A stretch of 64,000 nt of DNA from Streptomyces zhaozhouensis (lineage in GTDB: Bacteria > Actinomycetota > Actinomycetes > Streptomycetales > Streptomycetaceae). The stretch spans positions 124,001 to 188,000 of the forward strand of contig NZ_OCNE01000006.1 in NCBI RefSeq assembly GCF_900230195.1, in the 5' to 3' direction. Both the position numbers and the translations under genes were made by a program. Position 1 is the first letter of the stretch. Each line of letters begins with the position of its first letter. The notes below the pieces were generated by a model, which saw only the letters and a program-made list of their open reading frames with translations, did no database searches and had not been told where the DNA came from. Positions 63,377-64,000 of this stretch are shown here, one piece after another.

Positions 63377-63631
63377 ATGCCCGCCACCACGCGCGACGAG
63401 CGTCTTGCCACCATCAAGGAAATCGTCTGCGACATTCTGGAGATCGAGGAGGACGAGGTTACCGAGACCAGCCTCTTCAAGGAGGACCACGACGCGGACT
63501 CGCTGCGCGCCATCGAGATTCTGGCTGCGCTGGAAAAGGAGTTCGGTGTCGTCATCGACCAGGCCGAGCTGCCCCGCATGACCAACCTTCAGGGTGTCTA
63601 CGCGGTGGTCTCGGAGTCCGCCGGCTGGTGA
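63377..63631 (+). CDS. Acyl carrier protein
   Basis: An 84-residue acyl carrier protein. The phosphopantetheine site is DADSLRAIE (Ser42). EIVCDILEIEEDEVTETSLFKE and FGVVIDQAELPRM match stand-alone carriers of type II polyketide systems. ATG 63377 follows GAAGAGGACAGG. It sits directly before the ketosynthase gene and is probably its substrate carrier. Confidence 0.95.
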   Translation: MPATTRDERLATIKEIVCDILEIEEDEVTETSLFKEDHDADSLRAIEILAALEKEFGVVIDQAELPRMTNLQGVYAVVSESAGW

Positions 63632-63718
63632 CGCGCCGTCGCCGGCGTCAGCGGGCGGGCGCGGTCCGACGGGGCCGTCCAGCGGGCGGCCCACGACCGT
63701 GGGAGTGAAGGGGCAGTC

Positions 63719-64000
63719 ATGACGGCAACACGGCTCGACGCCGGCGCCAAGGCGCCGGACGCCGAGGCCGGGCACCGGGTGGTGCTCACCGGCCTCGGCG
63801 TGGTCTCCAGCATCGGCCTGGGCGCCGACCGGTTCCTTGAGGGGCTGCGTGCCGGGCGCAGCGGCGCCCGGCCCATCTCGGTCTTCGACACCGAGGGCTT
63901 CGCCCACGCGCAGGGCTGCGAGGTGACGGAGTTCGAGCCCGAGCGCTGGATCGAGCGGCTGGAGCCGGCGCGGCTCGGCAGGGCCGCCCAGTTCTCCGCC
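63719..64000 (+). CDS. Beta-ketoacyl-ACP synthase, N-terminal part (cut by window edge)
   Basis: The first 94 codons of a ketosynthase: HRVVLTGLGVVSSIGLGADRFLEGLRAGRSG and PISVFDTEGFAHAQGCEV belong to the KAS I/II (FabF-like) fold. The active-site Cys region lies beyond the window. GAAGGGGC precedes ATG 63719. Together with the preceding ACP it opens a type II polyketide synthase block; I cannot tell from this part whether it is a KS-alpha, a chain-length factor or a polyene-type KS. Confidence 0.93.
   Translation, partial: MTATRLDAGAKAPDAEAGHRVVLTGLGVVSSIGLGADRFLEGLRAGRSGARPISVFDTEGFAHAQGCEVTEFEPERWIERLEPARLGRAAQFSA

Overview
The window is high-GC actinobacterial chromosome, most likely from a Streptomyces or close relative. 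Evidence: GC-rich third codon positions, frequent GTG starts, ATGA/GTGA start-stop overlaps, a complete conservon (cvnA-E), a CebR-type operator, a DmdR1/IdeR-type iron box, and secreted CBM13-linked xylan-degrading enzymes. I saw no rRNA, tRNA or CRISPR array.

Layout. (1) 1-8.3 kb is a scarred accessory region. It holds a truncated protein tail, an S1-like small protein, a decayed IS element with its inverted ends, a GH62 arabinofuranosidase, a GH10 xylanase, a broken CBM13-esterase gene, and an orphan Rhs toxin tip with a probable immunity gene. A 40-bp piece of the S1-like gene recurs on the far side. (2) 8.3-18.8 kb: a DUF3224 protein, a NACHT NTPase of the kind linked to phage defence, a DUF2207 membrane protein, a DinB/P-loop kinase pair, a two-component system and an AraC-type regulator. 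(3) 18.9-23.1 kb: an iron-box-controlled ferric-siderophore ABC operon, then idi. (4) 23.9-28.8 kb: a conservon with P450, with an MBL-fold gene just upstream. (5) 28.8-36.3 kb: a Tat-exported GH11 xylanase, a divergent WYL regulator/DinB pair, two secreted proteins, and a SigE-like sigma factor operon with a membrane partner and a frameshifted small gene. (6) 36.4-42.1 kb: an unusual cluster of a secreted repeat-motif protein, an 83-residue two-motif protein, a membrane-anchored STAND ATPase, a Crp/Fnr regulator and a divergent class III cyclase-like protein. The 83-residue protein carries one motif shared with the ATPase N-terminus and another shared with the cyclase C-terminus, so I propose it as an adaptor. 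(7) 42.2-49 kb: glutathionyl-hydroquinone reductase, a CebR-controlled cellulose-type LPMO, a SIMPL protein, a lipoprotein and a UbiB-like kinase. (8) 49.3 kb to the right edge: the start of a natural-product cluster. It holds a 3,265-residue NRPS-like protein with decayed C, A and E domains and no visible carrier domain, a tandem-duplicated regulator, a type II thioesterase, an acyl carrier protein and a ketosynthase cut by the window edge.

Functionally, GH62, GH10, GH11, the LPMO and the broken esterase form a plant-cell-wall set, with CGAAA...TTTCG and CebR-like operators nearby. The NACHT gene, the STAND/cyclase cluster and the Rhs remnants form a conflict-related set. The strongest candidates for undescribed biology are the STAND-adaptor-cyclase cluster and the carrier-less NRPS.
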